Positions 1-14,168 of a stretch of 64,000 bases of DNA are shown here, piece after piece. Numbering within the stretch: the stretch's first letter is position 1; every line of letters begins with the position of its first letter. The notes beneath the pieces are model-generated. The model worked only from the letters and a program-made list of their open reading frames with translations, was not told the origin of the DNA and made no database searches. This DNA comes from Scatophagus argus (lineage: Eukaryota; Chordata; Actinopteri; Scatophagidae), in contig NC_058513.1 in the NCBI RefSeq assembly GCF_020382885.2, positions 8,775,774 to 8,839,773 of the forward strand, written 5' to 3'. A program made the translations under genes and the position numbers.

Positions 1-3000
1 GTAGCTAGAGAGGAAAGTTCATAGATGATGGGGAAAAATGTAAAAACTGGGGGCATAAATATTATCAGTTCATTTTATGGCAATTAGACTTGTCAGACTT
101 GTTATTAGAATTTTTTTTGCCACATAATTTGGCACTAGAGGAAATATCAGGAGGTCATCAAAAACGTTTTGCTTCATTCTCCATGGAGCCTTCACAGTGG
201 TGCTGGAGGGAAGGTAAAAGCATCATTAGATTCATTATACACTGGGGATCAGAGCAAATTTCATGTGGCAGTCTGCTCAGTAGTTGATGTTTCTAAAAAT
301 AATTGTAAAATGTAATTAAACTTAATATATTCCATCTACATTACGGATGTCACATTATACTGATATGGATGATAAGTGTGTTATTAAAAAAATGAAATAC
401 TGATATCATGATAATAATAAATAATCCAGCATAGATGTTACAACAGATGTTGTGGATCTTTTGTTGATTAGTTCATCTGGTTGCCTTTTTACTATTAATT
501 AAAGGTATGATACCAGATTTTCATAAAAAATAATGAATAGATTCATGCAAAAAATGATCCCTCTCAGTCACCACTTATGACCCTCTACAAGTGTGTGTGT
601 ATGTGTACAGACCCTGCCTTTTGTCTGTATTTTGTATTTTACTCATTGACACATATGCCTTTGAATGGTGTGTTTGCACACAGCAAAATTCCAAAAGCCA
701 GATTCTGTGCAGTGTACCTTTAAGTGTGACTGTTCTTTTGTATTGTTCAGCCATGAAGCTGTTGTGAAAAATGGATATTGTGACAGCTCTCATGTGGATG
801 GCAAAGTTTTTTGGAGGAAATTGATGCCACCCTACAGTCATTACAAGTTGCAGAATTCACAGTACCCAGTATGCACACAATACTGTGTACTGAAGCCTGT
901 ACACACTGTACTGGATGCTTTCAGTGCACAGGAACCCAGTTACGTTCTGAGGTAAAGATATGGTAAAATGTAGCAGAAATAGGCATCCTCCAGCTTAATG
1001 AGCCATCCACGCTGGAGAAAGAACGCCCACTCTGACATAAAAAAGAAAATGTTTCCCTGTTATAAACCAAAGCAAAAATACACAATCAAATACTGACTAA
1101 GTGCTCACAGTGTACAGTAGCTCCACAGCAGGCAATGTGGTGCTGGTTTCTAAAACAGGAAAAGATTTCAGACCTCTTCTAAACTGAGATCATCTCAGTT
1201 GCTATAGCAATGGTGGGAGATGACCACATATTCTGAGTCTGAGAATGTATGTCTGGCATTAACAAAATTTTGTGGCATACCTCAGGCAACACGCAGTCTG
1301 TACGCACAAATAGGTTTCAGATGGTGTGCAGGTCTGTAGTGACACTAAAAGCAGAAAAGCATTAGGATACACAAGGTTATTTTATAATGACTTTTCCACC
1401 TACTCATACTACTACTCACGTACTCAGACACATTTGTCCCACCTTCCTGCTCGTATCCCTATGTTTCCTATCTACAGTCTGTCATTTTTTCCCCTCTCTT
1501 TACCTTTCTCTTCCCAGCTCTCCAACTGCGATCAGACACTATTTCACATGACACCTGAGTCTACATCTGAGGGAGGGGGGGGGGGCGGTGTTCACCCCTT
1601 CATAGTCAGGCCTTGCTGAGATCACTATCACCATTCTAGTTTCCGACTCCGACTTTCGAATCTTTGGCTGCAGTTCCAGTATCACGCCTGCAGCTGCTTT
1701 GCAAAACACATCAGGGACAGAAGAGTAGTTCACGGTGCATCTGACGCTTTCAGAGTGATTCATCTCTAGGTGCAGAGGCAGGAAGCTGAGGTGACGCTGG
1801 AGGTTTAATACTGTACAGTATGTTCCCTGTGGTGTTAAAATGAGCAGAAAATAACATTACTCTGCAGTCTGCAACTTAGAAAACTTAAAAATACGTTGGT
1901 TCTTTGTTTACTATGTATTAAACCTCCAGATGAATGCTTTGCCTTCTGCTTTGCCCTCTTACAGCTAAATTTCCTTTAAAGAAAACCACATTAGGTGGTT
2001 TATGTAAAAGACGCAGCAGCTACATCTTTTTATTGTTCAGTAATTACATGCATGCGACCTCTGTTTACATAAATCCATCCACATCTTCATCTGTTAAAGT
2101 GCTGGTCCAACAGACAGGTTTGGGAGGTTGTGGGCTACATGTACAGCCAGATGTTTTAACCTAAACACTTTCTGCCCAAAATATAGGATTAGCTTGTTTC
2201 ATTAAAATTTTTTGATACGTTAAACAATTCAGCTGCATTTGGAGTTCGTTCTCCAAGCACCTGAATAATTTATTTTTCTTCGAGTTCACTTTGATTCATG
2301 CACCCCGGTGAAGCTACAAGGATTTGACAGCCTCTTTTTTGTGCCACACATTTCATGCTGTGATAACATCAAGGTGAGAGCACGAGCGAGCTTTTTGTGG
2401 GGAATGTTCTGCTGGCACTTTGTTGAAATTTTGTCATATTTGTCCGAGCAGCACTGCGTAGAGATCATGGTAAAATCTCAGGAACTGACAGTTGAGATGT
2501 GCTGACATGGACTGGAGCAGTGATTGGTCTCCCTGTCAGTCACACAGTCACCTCACGTTACTGACATTAGCTCCTGCTGAGGGAGCATAGCCAAAGAGGA
2601 TTTAACTCTTGATCTCATGGAGACAGCAGCATCCAGGGAGATCACTTTCTTTGACATCCACGCTCTGGACCATCTACTGAAGGCTTAACATCCAGATTCT
2701 TCCAGTCCTGAGAATCAATTTGGTTTAGCTGGTGGTCCTTTAAAAGCTGCAGGAAAGAAATAATCCAGCACTGCTGAACCTTTACATGGTCAATATTGCC
2801 CTGAAAAAATAAAGATATCCTTGCCGATAGTTATAGAGATATCTGTAATTTATTTGTGAACTGTCTTTAGAAATTAATTATTTCCCCTAAGACTTTTGGG
2901 CTTTTTGATGCTTCAGCCAGAAAATAGTATCTGAAATAGTACCTTAAAGGATGAATAAGGAAAATATCAGTGATTTTGAGGTTTGAATGACCTTACACAT

Positions 3001-3725
3001 TCAACCTGCAGTAAAACCCTCCAGTTTTTGGCTCAGTGTGAGTTCAGCATCTTCCTTTTTCTCAGCTGAGCATTGGGGCTAAGACAATTAGGACTCCTGC
3101 ACTGCCACTAGGCTACTGTAGCCCTTTAAGGGCAGAGAATGGACTATCACAAAGGACAAGCTTCCACTCTGTACACAAACCCTGCGTGTCATGGTTGACC
3201 TTTTCTTTCCCTTGCACTGTCTGAACTGATTAGCTTTCCTCCGTGGCACATACACCACAGCTTACCGCCACTGTCCAAACTCAGTCTGATAACAATTTGA
3301 GCAAACCCCCCTACTCTGACACAACAAGTGAGGATGAAGGGGCGGTGGGCTGATAACTGTTCTCATTTTCAGTTCCATATTCTAGCCGTCCTTGAACTCA
3401 TTTGCTCTTTGAGGGCAGCAGATAACTCCTATCTACAGATGTGTTAATTGGTCTTTCAGAAGGAAGTCAGCATATTAAAATAGTCTGGGGGAATCGCTGG
3501 CGAACCGGACCAAAGCCTCAGGAAATCGCATGTGATTCAAGCTGACCTTCATCTAATGTGCAGTCTGGGGACCATATAAAGCCGGGCTGAGCTTTGCCTA
3601 CACTGGCAGAAAAAAAAATACAACCGCAGTATTTCTAACAACACACAGAAATACCCTGGAGCCATATAAGATGTGGTGCATAAATTTATTTCAACATATA
3701 TTAGCATTTTCTTCATATTTTATTT

Positions 3726-3758
<33 letters not shown>

Positions 3759-6405
3759 GGTTTTGTTTAAAGACACCATACATACATTATTTACAAGAGA
3801 TTCTACAACACTTGCTGGCAGAAAACAGTTTGATCACCCGACTGGGATGAACTGGATTAAAGGAAGGCTACTCTCCAAGCTTCAATAAAACTTGATACAA
3901 ACTGACACATTTTCATTAAACTTGACAATTCCTGTCATAACAGTCCATGAGAAACAGCACTGCACACTGTAACAACTCATAGAAGTCTGACAATGATAAT
4001 GGCTGTGGTGCTGTCAGTGTGTCACTTGTTCAATTGAGGCTACATGTATACATAAATTTTAAAGTGGTGTTACAAAGTATAATTATACACTATTTTAAAA
4101 CAATGTGCATGATGTTGCGTGGTGTTATGTTGCGCTACGCTGAATTGTGTTTTTTTTCCTGCTATGTAGATCCTACATTCTAACATTGACAAGATGTAGG
4201 GCAGGATGAGTGCACACTGCACTTTCACATCTACTGATGGATTACCTTTTGACGGGTCCCTTGAAGCATGCTATGCATCCCTTTGACAAGTCTTCAGCCT
4301 CAATCAAGTCACCTTTACAGAGTCAAGAGTGAGGATGGAAAGAGACAAGGAAAATGATGAGACAATCAATGCAGCTTTGATTGGGGCTGATGATACTTTG
4401 GTCTGTGAAATGGCTCATAAAATACAGTAAAATGTGTATCTGAAGAAATGTGTCATTGAGTATAATAAGCTAAGCAACTGTCATGAAGAACTGTGGGTGA
4501 CTGGAGGGAGGCTGGTGACCAGTTGTTTCACTTGGGCTCAATTAGACTTGATTTTCAAGAGGAGGACCGAGGCTGAAAGCACCGTCGCTGTCACTATAGC
4601 GACAGAGCTGATGGGGTGTCACAGGGAGGAGTGGGGAAATAAGAGAAGTGGAGACAAGCACACATTCAGGCACACAAACATAGACACGCAGGCTCCTGAC
4701 TGACATACCAGCAATGCAGATGAAGCAATAAAAATATCGGTAACGAGCAGAGCGGAAGCTTTTTAGATGCTTTCATAAATAGCAGTATTTCTTTGGAAGT
4801 GAAAGATGTGCGCCTGGTCAGGATCAATCACCAGCTTGCAGAATGTCAGTGGCTGACACAGGTGTCATCTGTTCAGGGAAATTATTTGTTTGGTACCTGT
4901 ACGGCAGCCCTTTGCGGTATCTTTAACTGACTGATTGGAGAGCGTGATGACTTTACACATGAAATGGATGTTGCTCAAGGCTATGGTGACAGGAAAATCA
5001 AGAAATGAGTGATGTCTATTCACTAATTTATTTGTCATACACCTGGGTTAGGAAAAAAAAACATGGTCCAGTCCAGATAAAACCCAAAACAATAACACAA
5101 AAGAGAACAGCAGTTGCTACCATGTGATACACTGTGACACTCTCTAGATCATATTTCTGTATATTTAATTTGTTGTGATATACTGTACATTCTGTTATAT
5201 TTTGTTGCTACATACAATGCGTTGCCCCGACAGCAACGATAAAACCCTAAAACCCCTTTCCCCATTATAGAAAATTTGTACCGCTACATAGCTGAACTAC
5301 CTGATTACGGTGCACTCCTAGAAATATCAAATTATTTACAATATAGAGTCATAGTTTTCACAAAGAGTTTCCCTCCTGTAAAAAAAAATATTGTGCTTTA
5401 GCATTTGAAACACACACATACACATCCAAACACACACAAACCAGGTAGAAAAGAAACAAAAACAAAGACATTTCATCTCTTCTTCTTTGTTGACCACCTT
5501 TTTCACTCAGAAAATGTACAGTCCCTGCATTCTGTTGTGTTACATTGGAAATGAATCATGAATCTCACTGAGAACAGTTCAGAAGAGGAAGATGTGTCTT
5601 CCAGCCATTCAATAGATTTCCATTAATAATAAAACAGGAAGTGACCCACTGAAGTGTCCTGAGGTGATGCCTATCACTGAGAATCTGTCTTTAAGACGCC
5701 TAGAAATACAGACATCACATACAAACTGCTACATTGAGAGTTCTTTTTTTCTTTTTCTCTTTATATTTCTCATGAAAAAGTCTATGACATGTTTTATGCA
5801 TTGGAAGTCAGCAGGAAGTCTGGCAGGTGGCAGTCGAATGTTGTCCAGAAGATTACTCTCAGATCATCGGCCTCCGACTGAACAGGTTTACCTGATCAGA
5901 TGAAGTTTGTCCTCCCTGGAGCTTATTATTCTGAGACAGATAAACATTATTAAAGAGACATAACATAAACACAAGTAAAGAGAAGTGGACTGGTGAGTGA
6001 GAAAGGACGGAATCGACTTTTTATGGAGTATCTAATTATAGAATCATTAGCACCACCACAGTGTATGGGCAGAAAACACAAATGTCTGGATGGCGGAATG
6101 AGCTGCTGAGAGGAGTAACATCAGCAGACACTTAAACACTGCCTGCATGGCTTCTCAGCTTGGGGAGTAGTCATTGGTCACAAATCAAAACCAAACCGGC
6201 ATGTGCCAGTGATAAGCTGTCCAAGTGTGTAGCGCTGATTGATGATGTCCATTTCCACAGCCGGGGATGTGATCCTGAGCTTTTCTTTCATGGTTAAAGT
6301 AACTGTCCTTTTTCATTGAAGTCTCTGTTGTAGTTGTTAACACCTGTTCTCAGCTTGTTATTTCTGTGAAAAGCCATCTAGTCTCCACAGCTAACATTAG
6401 CGTGG
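1..6405. other. Region downstream of SBK1, no coding gene recognised
   Basis: No open frame here gives a recognisable protein. The part next to the SBK1 stop codon, on the minus strand, is probably its 3' untranslated region. A minus-strand AATAAA lies at 3685-3690 (TTTATT on the plus strand), which would give a 3' UTR of about 2.7 kb, but other TTTATT sites exist (for example near 2270 and 5030), so the true end cannot be decided. A G run lies near 1575-1585 and a (GTTTT)n tract near 3730-3767. The rest is AT-rich and featureless to me. Confidence 0.5.
3730..3767. repeat. (GTTTT)n simple repeat
   Basis: Tandem GTTTT units with small variations, seen directly. It is close to the candidate SBK1 polyadenylation signal at 3685-3690. 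Confidence 0.7.
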
Positions 6406-9400
6406 TCACACACAAATTTCGATGGCAGTTGCCATCACCATCTGGCTTTTGTTTTTGTCTCGGCCTGGAGACTGGTGCTGTCCAGACTCCTCTCTTGGGG
6501 ACAACGGATCAGAGAGGACACTACGTTTGAGTGGTGCTGGACGCAGGCAGGACGTTCCCGGAGGGGTGGACGGCTCAGGGTGTCTGTGGGAGGAACGTGA
6601 TGAAGTGGAGGATGAGGAGGAAGTGCAACTGCCGGTACACACTCCCGAGCTTGACCTCTCACCTCTCTTGGCTCGGCAAGATGCTCTGCGCCTGAGCTCA
6701 CTGACCAGCTCATACTTGACAAAGCAGAAGACATCCTTGACTCCACAGCGTTTTTCTGGCTCAGCAGCAAGCAGCCTCTGAAACATGCGCAAGGCATCGT
6801 CAGTGAAGCGCCGCCATTGTGACGGATATGTTCCTACAGGACACCCCGCTTTCTGCCAACGTCGAAACTCCTCGTAGAAGGCATCAGCCGGCAGCGCTGC
6901 TTCCCAGGGGAAATTTCCTGTCAGCATACAGAAGACCAGGACGCCAAACGCCCACACATCCAGACTGGTGGTCACAAGGAAACCCTCCGCACGACTAGCG
7001 CGACACACCTCTGGTGCTGTATAGGGGATGGTGCCGCTCACACGTTTCACACGGCAGCCAACACGTCGGGTCATACCAAAGTCAGCCAGCTTGATGCGGC
7101 GGCACTCGCGGTCAAACAGGAGCACGTTCTCAGGTTTCACATCCCGATGTACCAGGTTTTTACTGTGCATAAAATCCAGGGCCAGGCCCAACTGTTGCAT
7201 GCATCGTTTCACCATTTCCTCTGGCAGACCGACCTGAAAAAAAAAGAAAGTGGAGGGAAGAACAAAAGTGTTGGGAGACAGAGAGAGAGAGAGAAATAGA
7301 GAAGACTTTTGATTAATGTAGTCTAATAGATGCAGTACATTGTGTAGGAGGTGAGACTATGGGAGGTGATACAAGAAAAGAGCTTTGTGGTGAGTAGGTT
7401 ACAGTGCTGTTCACACAGAATAGGTGATGGTTACATTGAGCAGAGGAATGAATTCACAGGGTGAAAAGTCATATGCTCCAAAAACAAAAACTGAAACAAA
7501 AGAGTCTCAGCTTTAAGTTCCGCTGGAACCATCTTTAATGAGTTTTTAGAAGAACCTTGAAGTCAAGCACTCCCAGCACATCAACTGGAATAGCACTAAA
7601 GCAAAGTGAGAGCTCTGCGCAGAGAGAAAACCAGGACGAACAAGAGGCTCCAATCCCAGGAGAGCTTGTTAAAACTGCCGTGTCTGAACATGGCGACTGA
7701 TTGGAACAGCTCTGGCTGAGTGAGGATGGTGATTGGTGGAAGGAAGGATGATCGCTTTACCTGTGGGGGGATGATGTCAAAAAGGTCCCCAGCGGGAGCA
7801 TATTCTTGTCCAAACACATAGCTGTCTTCAGTCTCAAAAAGCACGTCCAGGACTTTGATAATAAAAGGGCTGCAGCTAAGTGAGCCTGTTAGACTGTACT
7901 CCCGCAGGAAACTCTTGAGCTTCGTCTTGTTCTTGGTAACAAACTTCAGCGCCATTTTGGTGCCTAAAATCAGACATTAACGAGTACAAAACAAAAATGG
8001 ACATAATTATGCTCTGCTGTCTTAAACATATTCACATATCAGATAAATACTGCCAGCAATTTACTTTCCTAAACACTCCAGGTGTTGTCCAAAGCACTTA
8101 AAGTGAATTTTATTAGCCTACCTGTTTCTCTAAAGGAGTGGAGATTTCCAACTAGTGTCTGTACCAGCTGCTGCTTTCATTCATAAAAACATGTACAGTG
8201 AATGAATCTCACCTCCATTACACACATACAACCAGCTGTTCGTGTTCACAGCTGCAGAAATACAGAGGCTCTTTATTGAGCACAGCACAGAGCACTTATA
8301 ATCTCTGCTGCCCTCTCAGACTCTCTTTGCACTACTTTACAATGCTTAGTTATACCGCTTTCAGATTGAGCCGGCCCTCTAACCTTGATTTTGTTACAAC
8401 TAAGGATTAAACAGTAGACCTAGAAGAAATCCCTTACAAACCCTTTTAACGGTGCAGAAATTAATTTCTCGGCACTGTTCCTTGAGACTTTCTAACATGC
8501 TGACCTGTCTTAACTGGTTATCTTTAACTGTGAGGCGTGCTGGCAAAATGTGGATGTGGAGATCAGAATTTTTTTTCTGTATTTATGCTTTAGGTTGACA
8601 ATGAAGACATACTAAAAAGACAAGGGTAGAGCGTAAAGACATTCAGCCACATTTTGAACCATCGATGCCACAATTAACTCACCCTGTGTCCGGTGTGCCA
8701 CCAGGTCCACCTTGCCATACGTGCCCTTCCCCAGCTCACGGATGTGCTCGTATTGCTTGGCTACATCTGCTGCAGACAGAGACGTGATGGCCAGAGCCTG
8801 CATATCCTCCACAGGCAGCCCGCCACAGTAGCCCATCTTGGATGTAGGGGAGCCACCGCCGCTGCCCACCCGTCCTGGCCCAGATGGAGAAAGAGACAGG
8901 CTCGCCTTGACGCTGTGCGACAGACTAAACGAAGAGAAGAGGAAACTGCTTAGAGACAGATTTTTTTCTTCTGCTATGACGATGATAGGCAATATAAATT
9001 TTCTGCAAGTATGGGTTTATGACAGAATGCTCTTCAGTGTCTTTATCTCTACTGGCTGACATCCATATATTCCTGTCTGTACATCTTGTCCCAAAGGGTA
9101 GTTAAATCAGGAAAGGTTTACCAGACCTTCATCTCCATCAATTCAAGGAAGGCATCAACAAGGGGAATGCTTTCAGAAAATGTATTGGACTTCCTGGTGT
9201 CCCTCTAGATCACTTTGGCCAGCTTTCAGATATGAATGGTCTCAGACAGCACTTACTGGCAGACAGCTATGGGGAAAATCAATATGACCAGGTAGAAGGA
9301 CTAACAAATGGAAACAAACGGAAGGAGCAGACAGCTTTAAGGTGTATACGTGCTGTTAAGGCATCCCACAGATCATCTGTGACTATCTGAAGTGTTCGCA

Positions 9401-12400
9401 TAAATGCATTTCCCACACAGCAGAAATATTCAGTGGGGCTGTAAGAAATGGGGCTTGCTTAAGTTTTGTCTGGAAAACAAATGTGGTTTGCACAGCGGTT
9501 GTTCTGAGTACTTTGGTCAAAGTGCTGAAGTTGAAAAAGAAAAAAAAAAAGGGCGCAGTTATTGCTGATTTTCAGAAGTGCCAAGTTTGAAATAGGTCAA
9601 ACTGATCCCAGGAGGGAAAAATATTGCTGCTTTAATTGTGTGCTCAGATGGAGTCAGGCACACTAAATGTTCCAACTGTCAACAAATTAAAAATCAGAGA
9701 TGAATGACTGTGCATGTTAGCATCTGTCGTGCCCTAAGTAAACTGAAAGGAAAGAAAAACTCCTGAGCAAACTGCACAAAATGGACGATTTGAGGAAACA
9801 TGGTGATCACATTAATGATCTTACCCATTGTTTCTCTTCAACACCCCTCCCTTCACACATAATCAACTTTAATCATCCAATCATGCACAGCACGCACGCA
9901 GACGCACTCTAATAGGCACCAAATCAGCACAAACAATCCTGCTGATGGCTTTTTTTCATCCATGATTCAAAAGCAACTGTTTTGCTCTTTGTTCGTCTCC
10001 TCGCAGCCACTTTCTCAGCACCACTGATTTAAATCAAGAGCAGCTCAAATGTGTCTGTTGACAGTCAGGTCCATTTTGGGGTGGGGGGGGTGGATGCACA
10101 GTAGGTGATGTACAGTTGATGAAAACACGGCAATGGAAGTTTTGTTCAGTCATTCTGAAGATGTTGAGATTCCTCATCTATGTTGTGGGAAGAGTGTGAC
10201 AAATATAGTAAAAACTAAAATAGCATGCAACCACTTGCAGCCTTGTGTTCTTGGCTCATCACTCTTTGTTGAGGGAAAAAAAAAACACAACACTGCAAAT
10301 AGAAAGAGTGCCCCATATGTTTCTCTGTAGATAACACTTGCTTCTTGATTTTATCATAAGCTTGGAGATAGTTATGTAAGAGACTATGAATATTGTAGCC
10401 TACTCATGCTGAGAGTGCCCACTGTATAGCCTTCGGGGAGTCAACACAAAAGTTGATCGTTATCCAGATCAGTCTCTGGTCCAGGTTTAGTGATTAAACA
10501 TTTAAACAGGACAGACAAACAGACTGAAAGCACATTTCCTCTGACCGCCCACCCCGCATGGCCTCATAGCCTCTATCAGCGAGAACGAAGCAGGGAGAAG
10601 GGAGCGCTTGTTTACTGGCACTTCCTCCAGTCAGCTCCACAGGCTGAATGTGCAGCACTCCAGCATGGATCTTAATCACATTACTCAGCCCCCACCAAGA
10701 CAAAAGCACACCCCACCCAATAGCGCAGGATGCCTTGCACTCATTTCCTTTGCAGAACTGGATTAAGCGTCCTGAAATGTGATGAGTGGCTGGGAGACGG
10801 TGCTCTCCGCAGCTGCGATGACGCTGTAAATGTGAACCAGAAACTGCAGTGTAGTGCCCCGGAGGTGTGGGGATGAAGTTTTGTGGTCTCTGGGAGATGA
10901 TTGTGTGTGAGTGTTTGGAGGGGGAGAGGGGGGGGTTGCAGAGAGGTCTGGTGTATCTGTCGCACAGTGACACTCTATCAAAGGCCCTTTGTGTCACTAC
11001 CTCTGAAAAAGGAGCAGCTGCGAGCCACTGCACAACTCGGTGTTCATGCACGATCACGGCCACATGCCCCACCGATCTCCCATGTCGCCCTCTGCTCCTC
11101 TCCTGTCAACTTGGGCGGCTAAAGGCAAGGTAGCAGCCACACAGTCCACATACAGATGAGGAATTGGTTCGAGACAGATTTTAATGGGTTTTTGAGCGGG
11201 ACCTAGTTAATGTTAATCATCCGTAAGCTTTAAAAACAGATCCCTGGGCTGCTCACTTACCCCTGTATGGTTGAGGTAAGACCTTGTAACTTCAGTATTT
11301 GTGATTTTCATGATTTATGAGAAAAAAATCCACCGACATTTGAGTGTCTGAAAATTCTCAGTCTGAAAAACAAGCCTGTTCTTCCTCATTCCTAAAAAGC
11401 CCAGATACAAGGTTTTCATTCAGCAGCAACTATTTGTTTTTTAGCCACTAATTTTGCCTAAAATACAGATTGACAATCTTGCTCCATTTAGCAATTACTC
11501 AAACAGAGCTGAGAGCATTTGCAGAATAAAACCAGGGTGTTCCCAGAAAATGGCAAAACATTCAGTTTTACGTCTTAATAAGCATGACGATGGTCTGTAA
11601 ACCTGTTGTGACTGACTTCACGTGTCACTCTAAGCTGCAGAAGCTGACTTGACCTTTCCTTCCATAAACACTTGGCTGGAGAAGAGGACAGCGATGGACC
11701 CTGTGATGCCACTGGCAAATGTCTCTCTTGTCATAGGCTGTCATTAACAGCCTCAGGGTCAGTTCTTGTCTGGCGTGATGGTAGCCTCGGGACTCTGAGG
11801 GTTACACTTGGCAGACACAGGCGGCAAATTCTTCACTGTAAAGTATGGACAAATTTCAACTATTCTCAGAGTGTTTTAGGAATTTTGTACAGAAATTCAT
11901 TTTCTACAAAGGATGAATCCTATAGTGATTTCAGTGAGTCCCCCAACACCTGTGTGAGTGTTAATTTACAAATGCTAGCATGTTAACACGCTAAACTGAG
12001 ATGGCGAACATGGTTATAACTGCTTTACATCAGCACGCTAGCATTGTCATTATGTTAGCATGTAGCTTAAAGCTCTGCCATGTGTAAGTACAGCTTCACA
12101 GAGCTGCTAGCATGGCTGCAGACTCTTTCTTGTTCACATATATGAGTATGGTCAAGGTTGCCTTCGATAACAGGGATATTTGTTCTCCAAACTCCAGTGT
12201 CATTCACAGCTCATTAAGATAGGAAGAAGAGCTTCCAAGTGGACACATTTTATATGTGGTGTTGTCATGTGACTCTCATCAGGGATAATTGTGTATTCAG
12301 TGAGCTCTCGGTTTTCCCTGTGTAAACAATGTGAGTGATGAACTGTGACATGACAATGATTAGCGCATAAAGGCTCCACAGAGTTGAGATTCTTTTATGA

Positions 12401-14122
12401 ATACAGATTCACATATAGAAAATGAGCTAAATTCTTAATGTGGCAAAGGCGGGCAACATAATCGATTGATCTGTAGCAAATGTACTTTAATGCACAGAAA
12501 TCACCTAACTGAAGTATAAGGGAGGTATCAGATTTAGCAGCTTTACACACAGTGTTTGTTCTTTTTTAGTGCAGCCTTCCTCCTTTCCTCTTTGTCTCTT
12601 GTCTGTTCCAGAAAATGTAAACAAGGGACTAATGAAAGAAATAAATAGATTGCAGAGCCTGCCTCACGTCTCTACCTCTCTCCGTTACTAATGGACTGGT
12701 TGCTTTGCTCTCAGCAGAAGAGTCATTATGGGTGAAGACTGATCTCCTGTGTCCAATTTACTGTCAAAATGCCCAGTGTGCCTTGCCTCTCGGTCAAAGG
12801 GAAAACAGCGAGTTAAATACGACGTGACTGATGCAGTTCCCTCGCTGTCTTCATGGAAGTAAAACAACTACCCTCATAGACACACATATACAGATGGCAT
12901 GTACTTGTGTGTATGTACACGTGTCTTTGTCCCTGTCCTTGCTGTCTCAGAGTGATGCGTACAATAAAACAAATCACTGCAGCTCCAAACAATCTATCAC
13001 TCGATCAAAGCCAAACTGGCTTCCTTGTGACAGCCAGTTGCAGTCAGGACACTGTGTTCCCCACTCAGGCTCAAAAAAACTGAATCACCTTCCTTAGGAG
13101 AGCACAGAATGTCAGAGCCAGTGAGTTGGTGGGTTTAGTCCCTCCTTCAGCTAAAGAGACCTCCCACTGTGCTGTGATAGGTGAACCAGCGGCCCAGACC
13201 ATGGACACTCACTTTGACAAATCACCTGCTCTCAGCTTTACCTGGAGGCCCAAAAGGATCCCTGCTGGGACCGAGTGCTGTGTAACCCGTCCCTGACTTG
13301 CCTCACCTCTACTGTCTGTCCCATCACCCCCCTCTCTCTACTGTCTCCTATCCCTTAGAACTACTGCCTGCTGAAAGATCCTGGTGGGAACACTGGCCTC
13401 CTGCTGGAATGACCTGAGACCGATGAAGAGATAACCACAGGTTAAAAGGATCCAAACAACAACTGAGAGTGGAGACTAGAAGGACACTTGTCTCAAGTAC
13501 CGCATGTTAGCTACAAAAGCATCTTCAAAGAAAAAACAGGCAAAATAATACAACAAAATCATCTATTAAAAAAGGAAGACCAACATCAAAACATAAAATA
13601 AATAAATTGATATTGTAATTTAGGATTAAGGCTTTGGAATTAGAAACTGCACAGCATCTGCTTATAAATACCCTGTCATCATCACCCATATTGTAATCAT
13701 GTCCTGTAAAAATCAAAGAAAAAAAAATCTTTTAGCAGTGAAATGTCATTGCAATAACCCAGGGAACATGGTGTACCTAACCCCCCTCCCCACTCTATCA
13801 CAATCCAATAGCCTCAAGTTCCAACAGGGAGAGAGAGCAGGAATGGGGAAATCCAACAAGACTGAACTGAAACATCCCTCCCTTTGTAGCACATGTAATA
13901 GACTGCGTTTCTTTGATGTCAAATACATGGGAAGATGGGACTCTAATATGAGCTCAGAAAATGGGGTCTAAAAGGGGGTGTGGCTAAATGATGTAACAGC
14001 ACAGCACTGAGGAGGACAGTTCAAACTAACAATATATGGTGATTTGTGATCCTGCTCATACACATTAGCTTCTAGCCACAATCAATGCACTAATGCTGAT
14101 TGCTAGGGCTGCATTCAGCCTT

Positions 14123-14168
<46 letters not shown>

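Noticed and set aside
8612-8992. SBK1 start at the Met near 8992 in the kinase exon
   Set aside because: That Met lies inside the polypyrimidine tract and intron before the acceptor at 8926-8925. The part upstream of the acceptor translates to an unlikely peptide.
10494-11072. 192-codon open frame on the minus strand inside SBK1 intron 1
   Set aside because: No recognisable domain, biased composition, overlapping open frames on both strands, and no fitting splice context. It is most likely a chance frame.
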